DNA of 64,000 nucleotides from Paroedura picta (lineage: Eukaryota > Chordata > Lepidosauria > Squamata > Gekkonidae), in assembly GCF_049243985.1 (NCBI RefSeq), contig NC_135384.1:11218501-11282500 (forward strand), read 5' to 3'. Below, one piece after another: positions 60,301 through 64,000 of this stretch. Below the pieces are notes generated by a model. That model was not told the origin of the DNA and searched no databases. It saw only the letters and a list, made by a program, of their open reading frames with translations. Position numbers and translations under genes: made by a program. Each line of letters opens with the position of its first letter. Within the stretch, counting starts at the first letter, position 1.

Positions 60301-62384
60301 CAGCTTGGGGTGGAGGGGAGTCAGGAGCCCTTCCCCTTCCCATGGCAAAATCCCATAGCACACTTGGGCTCTCCTTTGCTTGTTAGAAGCAGTTCATGGC
60401 ACAATGCAAAACCAAAAAGGGGAATGGAAACCCAACCGTAACAAAGTCGGGAACTCAAAAGCTGAGCTATAAAAAGATATAAATATTATAACGAATATTT
60501 ATTAAAGTGCACCAATATAATGTTAGTAACAAAGTCAAAACTATACAGATCTAACTGCACCTGAACAGACCTAATGTGTTTCGACCCTCATGGGTCTTCC
60601 TCAATGGTCAATATTATTATACAGTGCACTCCTATCTAAAACCAATTCTGAAGTTTAGCTGGGTGGTCAAGGGAAATCTGCTTGTTGTAGCCCCAACAAA
60701 TACTTTGATAGTGTTTCTTTTTGGAGCCCACCTTTTAAGATATATAAGGTCTTGGACCACCACTCTCAGCTATTGTCTTATTCTGCATAGATAGTGCATA
60801 ACATGTATGTCAGAAAAAAAGTCTCCAAAAGGCTACACCAAACAGATTTCTCTTTTCCTGCACAAAACACTACGACAGCCTACAGCCTTACCTGGTAGCA
60901 CAGACAGTTTCGAAGGAGCACTGAGAGCAGACTTCTCCTCTTGGTTTTTGTTGTCCTTGACTTTATACCCACAAGAATATTGGCCAGCACTCTGATTTGA
61001 GGTTTGGAAAGTCCATGTATGCTCTGCTTTATGGGGCAATGCTTTGTGGGCTGACTTGGCTTCTCCATCTTTACAGAAAAAATACATGGTCACAGAAATG
61101 TCTGATGGACGTACGCATTGCACTGAGACCCAGTCTCCCTCTTCAGCTTCAGATGCACTCAGTAATATCTCAGGGGCAGGAAGTTCCCCTGGGACAAGAA
61201 AGGAAAGACATAAAAATTGAGCAAGAAGGAACATTTGCTGTGCTTAGAAGGGAACAAAAAGCTTGTTAGACAGATCTACTGTGAGGCATTTGTACCTTCA
61301 AACAAAAATACTGGAACAGGCTTTCTCTTCCCATCTCTCTATTAGTTCATTAAAAACAGTTAATAACATTCTAAACCATTGAGCAGTATGCAGGAGCTGA
61401 CAATCCCCACAGCCATCTCGTTCTGGAGAAGGCTTCCGCAGATTCCATGGGCAGCAAAAGTCACAAACAAGAAAATACTGGAATTTCATAAAGTATGATC
61501 TACCACTGGAAGGCAAAATCATGAAACTCCGGCTCACTGACTTTGGCCATTCAACTCACTAGAGAAAGCAATGAAGCTAGGATGGGTCAGTGGAAAAAGG
61601 AAACCGGGCCGACAAAGAACGTGGTGGCTAAACACCATCAAAATGAACGATGAAAATGGACACCGGCTAGAACATTATACCATTAACAGACGTGGTGCAA
61701 GATCGAAAGACCTGTCGACAGCTGAGCTGCAGGACCACCATGACTGAATGGCTAGCATCATCATCATTATCACCACGGCCATAGTGCTCTCCGACTCACC
61801 TTTATCGCTGCAGTCTCCTAAATGTGTGTCCTGAACACCTTTGCCCAAGCACGTGAGAGCTGCAAAGTGAGCACCTGTAACAGCAAACATCTTGCATGAT
61901 TCAAGGCCATGTTTTAAATAGGAAATGCAAAGCCAGTCCTCTTGAAAGGTTATCCATAAGCCCTTAAGCCTCGATTATTGTTCCTTAATCCTTTTGAGAC
62001 CAAACCAAATGACTGTACTATATAATAGGAGATCCTCTCGTGTAGTCGAAGGGGTACAGAGGCAAGGGGGGAAAGTCCTCAGAAGCATACATCATTCATT
62101 TTGACTGTTCTATAAATTCACATCATTATTCATTGAAATAACAGGGAACAACTTTCTGAAAATATTCAGAAAGGCTTAACTGAAATCATATATTGGTCTC
62201 TCAATTCTAATCGTATATTGAAAACATGTAGCCGGAATTCCACAAACAGAAATAGACTTTCTCCCAGCAAAGTTCTACAAGGAAGGAGGACCGTCCTTTC
62301 CCATTTGTTCCTAAAGCACGGGGCATCTCCACAAAATCTTCTCACTTTTACCCCGAACTCACCAAGAAACCATAACAGGTGCAT
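41774..62384 (-). CDS. Proposed FcR-like Ig + heptad + B30.2 receptor
   Basis: Exons in coding order: 62363-62384 and 61800-61874 (split signal peptide), 60892-61188 (Ig), 60104-60142 (stalk), 58843-58920 (TM), ten 21-bp exons at 51201-51221, 49036-49056, 48717-48737, 47702-47722, 46984-47004, 46209-46229, 45600-45620, 45268-45288, 44366-44386 and 43831-43851, an 18-bp exon 43211-43228, and B30.2 41774-42300. The sum is 1266 bp, 421 aa, in one frame, with phase 1 at every join. Heptads: ATAQLSQ, GDIKITV, GQHPEEQ, ENLTEEQ, SYIKRQI, DYMKRQI, ENLTEQK, GYLKRKF, DKLESTI, EQLMAYY, DARYYR. I found no other Ig or TM exon that could head the B30.2 part. A 7.6-kb repeat-rich intron (51222-58842) separates the halves, so two genes remain possible. 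Confidence 0.55.
43538..43815 (-). mobile_element. tRNA-derived SINE, family A
   Basis: Diverged copy between the 18-bp exon and the next 21-bp exon of the minus-strand array. Confidence 0.8.
47409..47544. mobile_element. Palindromic hAT-type MITE
   Basis: Target duplication CCATAGAG at 47401-47408 and 47545-47552. Related copies in the same array: 48411-48533 (same duplication, internal deletion), 46637-46742 (right end lost) and 45361-45425 (right half only). Shared flanks show that they spread by segment duplication, not by new insertions. Confidence 0.9.
49404..49635. repeat. GC-rich foldback repeat
   Basis: Ends are imperfect inverted repeats (AGGGTTGG...AAGCAGCC, about 31 bp), and the centre (49480-49531) is a near-perfect palindrome around GCAGAGCTCTGC. 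It is probably a foldback MITE of unknown class. Confidence 0.65.
50187..50321. repeat. 9-bp minisatellite, 15 units
   Basis: Fifteen consecutive 9-mers around AGCAACCAC, in perfect register. The splice-like borders around it (50169-50423, 255 bp) and its three minus-strand readings are discussed in the findings. Confidence 0.85.
51201..51221 (-). CDS. Isolated 21-bp heptad exon
   Basis: Acceptor TTTTTTTTTTAAATAG, donor GTAGGT, exactly 21 bp, phase 1 reading TAQLSQ. It is the first candidate heptad exon downstream of the TM exon at 58843. A single 21-bp exon is weak evidence; phase and length carry the call. Confidence 0.5.
54571..54905 (-). mobile_element. SINE family A with long AAG tract
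   Basis: A 70-bp AAG tract (54571-54640) is followed by a nearly intact family A copy, reading inward from its 3' end. The tract is probably an expanded SINE tail. Confidence 0.85.
55398..55439 (-). CDS. Possible 42-bp cytoplasmic exon
   Basis: Acceptor ACAAGCTCCAG, donor GTAAGA, phase 1-1, reading KDRSNLTSEENVH. It lies between the TM exon at 58843 and the heptad exon at 51201 and could be an extra tail exon of the FcR-like gene. The acceptor tract is poor. Confidence 0.25.
55536..55752 (-). mobile_element. SINE family A fragment
   Basis: Starts with an AAG run and GTTGGTTCTTATATATGCTG and lacks most of the tRNA head. Confidence 0.75.
56271..56553 (-). mobile_element. tRNA-derived SINE, family B
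   Basis: Full-length copy in the large intron proposed for the FcR-like/B30.2 gene. Confidence 0.9.
58843..58920 (-). CDS. TM exon of FcR-like receptor
   Basis: 78 bp, phase 1-1, acceptor CTTCTTTTTACAG, donor GTAAGT. It encodes LKLILPVVCFGILILAALVY and then FSVKK: one TM helix with a basic cytosolic end and no charged residue inside the membrane. Confidence 0.8.
58975..59256 (-). mobile_element. tRNA-derived SINE, family A
   Basis: Full-length-looking copy with an AAG tail, about 55 bp upstream of the TM exon at 58843-58920 in the direction of transcription. Confidence 0.85.
59573..59860 (-). mobile_element. tRNA-derived SINE, family B
   Basis: Full-length copy between the TM and stalk exons of the FcR-like receptor. 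Confidence 0.9.
60104..60142 (-). CDS. Stalk exon of FcR-like receptor
   Basis: 39 bp, phase 1-1, acceptor AATGTAG, donor GTGAGT. It reads NRAESDGNSSDK, hydrophilic with an N-x-S glycosylation site (NSS), as expected of an extracellular stalk between Ig domain and membrane. Confidence 0.6.
60892..61188 (-). CDS. FcR/LRC-like Ig exon
   Basis: 297 bp, phase 1-1, acceptor TTCTTGTCCCAG, donor GTAAGG. It opens ELPAPEILLSASEAEEGDWV, then VSVQC (first Cys), MYFFCKDGEAKS (the Y-F-x-K-D-G pattern of Fc-receptor/leukocyte-receptor C2 domains) and SAGQYSCGYK (second Cys). The P-x-P-x-I opening followed by G-x-x-V-x-V-x-C is typical of FcR-like Ig domains rather than BTN ones. Confidence 0.82.
61525..61770 (+). 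mobile_element. Probable RTE-type LINE 3' fragment
   Basis: Contains GAAACCGGGCCGACAAAGAA, CATTATACCATTAACAGACG and an ATC-repeat tail, a pattern seen at RTE-like ends in reptiles. Family placement is from memory and uncertain. Confidence 0.4.
61800..61874 (-). CDS. Second leader exon of FcR-like receptor
   Basis: 75 bp, phase 1-1, acceptor TTTGCTGTTACAG, donor GTGAGT. With the first exon it reads MHLLWFLGAHFAALTCLGKG, a plausible signal peptide; VQDTHLGDCSDK would be the mature N-terminus. The two-exon leader matches FcR-type genes, although 75 bp is longer than the usual mini-exon. Confidence 0.6.
62363..62384 (-). CDS. Start exon of FcR-like receptor
   Basis: The ATG at 62382-62384 gives MHLLWFL plus one base, then a GTGAGT donor. 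It is short, so it depends on its phase fit with 61800-61874. Confidence 0.55.
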
Positions 62385-62541
62385 CCTGGTTCTGGAGTTA
62401 GTATGTCAGTCTGATCTCCTGCAAAAGCAGCTTCTCTGTTCATCCTTGATGGCCTCTTTGTCCCCTTCACTTCACTCACAGAACAGCCGGAAATTATCAA
62501 GACTTTTGAAGTATGTATGCTTATCTCCTCAATACATACTT

Positions 62542-62639
<98 letters not shown>

Positions 62640-64000
62640 TCTTCCCCCGTCGCTCACACAAATTACTATATACTAGGAGGCAAAGATGAACACTTTTTAC
62701 AATATTTTCTTTGAGTGAGCCATTCTCTGCATTGTTGACAATCAATCACATTTATGTCAAGAGACTCCTTGAAGGTACCTTTCCTTCCAGACGCCTTCAA
62801 TGTTCTTGTAGACCTTGTTCCATAAGTTCACATTGTGAAAAGAAAACCTGGACATGAGTTTGGTGAGGAGCTCAGGCTGTACAGATCCTTCATGCAATCC
62901 TGTGAGGTGTTTTCACTCTATTATAGCAGCATCTTATTTTTAGACTGTTCCACCTTAACCTCCTTCTTTTCAGTGTGACCAACCACTGAGGCTTTCTCCA
63001 AGTTCCCCTATTCTATATTCTTTAAGTATCACTCATATTTTGCACTGTCTTGGTGTATGTAAGGAAACGAGTACCATAGAATTCAAAATGAGGAGACCTG
63101 AGAAAAGGAGACCTCCTGGGTGTCAGATAGGCAGCTTCAATGCTGAACAGAGTCACCAGACTGTTGTTTGCAAAGCTGTATTTGACGACAACAGTTACAT
63201 GAGGAAATAGTTTGACAGATTAATGATTAGAGTCAGTGGCCGGTCCTTATTTCCAGGTCTACCAAAAATATCTCCATTCCTTAAACTAGTAATTCATTCC
63301 TAGAGTTGAGAGTTTGGAGGAGAATTAACATTATGAAGCAAAGAATCCAGCTATATGGAGTTAAGTTCAATTTTATTGCAAGTGGTAGTGTTACCTAAAA
63401 CCCTCATGAATTCATGCATACATGAATTCTCACTCTCTTAACACACATAAGCATCTGCCACAAGTTTCCTGTAGGAATTTCCCTTATGTCTGCACTCTTA
63501 TGTCTGAGTGCATCAACTCACATTACTCATAAATGCCAGGTGCTGATTGTATGAGCCACTGCTAACCTGTTACCTAAAAGAATTGTCTCCTGAACATATG
63601 ACGGTGAATTAGCATTTCTAGAAGACTTGCTGAGCAAGAAAGGTAACAAGTGAGATTCTTCCACCTCTGTATAAAGGGGGAGTATCCTTGTCAGAGACAA
63701 ACTTAGCAATTAAACAAAAGGGATTTTTATTGAGAAACAAAAGTCCCTAACACACTTTTGTATCATTTAAACTAAACAAGCATACAAGAAAAAAGAAAAG
63801 AGCTGAGATTGTGTGAAAGAAGATTGAAATTTTGTATCTGAGAAGATTTATAATTATCTTATAATGTGCAGATGTCTGTGAAGAAAGAAGCAGATAAACA
63901 TACTGGAACCAGAACTGGGTTCAGTGTGGTATTTAAATACCAAAAAATGTACCCTAAGGTCAAGTTTGGGTGGTTAGCCCCTAAAACAATGTGTTTGAAC
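62385..64000. other. 5' flank of FcR-like receptor
   Basis: Apart from the TC/CA repeat I see no gene, repeat family or clear regulatory site here. Confidence 0.55.
62543..62640. repeat. TC/CA dinucleotide repeat
   Basis: About 82 bp of TC followed by about 16 bp of CA, 160 bp upstream of the proposed start of the FcR-like receptor. Confidence 0.95.

Noticed and set aside
62218-62745. Ser/Leu- and Arg/Glu-repeat open frames
   Set aside because: They come from the TC dinucleotide repeat.

Overview
The window is nuclear DNA of a squamate reptile, most likely a lizard. The evidence is an intact multi-exon type-2 vomeronasal receptor (V2R), butyrophilin-type Ig/B30.2 genes, and a repeat mix of BovB/RTE, CR1 and L1 LINE ends, two tRNA-derived SINE families, a 5S-rRNA-derived SINE and palindromic hAT MITEs. 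There is no bacterial, viral or organellar signal. Genes are split into many exons, so they were assembled by eye from splice sites, reading phase and family motifs. All exon joins are inferences from genomic sequence; no transcript data were available.

Layout. (1) 1-15237, minus strand: a butyrophilin-like gene with signal peptide, IgV, IgC, transmembrane (TM) exon, a 57-bp exon, two 27-bp exons and seven 21-bp micro-exons in a tandemly duplicated block at 1-7250. Its expected B30.2 exon lies off the left edge. (2) 18789-27298, minus strand: a complete six-exon V2R (868 aa) with no visible break, plus two decayed partial copies of its exon 2. (3) 29191-37964, plus strand: a complete compact butyrophilin-like gene (391 aa) with signal peptide, one IgC-like domain, TM, seven 27/21-bp heptad exons and B30.2. 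No IgV exon was found; a long CTT microsatellite occupies the place where one would be expected. (4) 41774-62384, minus strand: a B30.2 exon preceded by eleven 18/21-bp heptad exons, then a phase-compatible TM, stalk, FcR/LRC-like Ig and split signal-peptide exons. Joined, these give a 421-aa frame and suggest an Fc-receptor-like ectodomain on a butyrophilin-type coiled coil and B30.2 tail. This is the most unusual proposal here. It could instead be two adjacent genes.

Theme. The internal exons assigned to the three Ig/B30.2 genes start and end in phase 1, so single exons can be duplicated, lost or skipped without changing frame. Two of the genes have amplified 21-bp exons, each adding one heptad to the juxtamembrane segment, by tandem duplication of 0.3-1.4-kb intron-exon blocks. 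The third gene uses mostly 27-bp exons. The V2R is a pheromone-type class C GPCR and does not obviously work with the immune-type genes; it simply sits among them.

Stretches not listed are introns or intergenic DNA with interspersed repeats.
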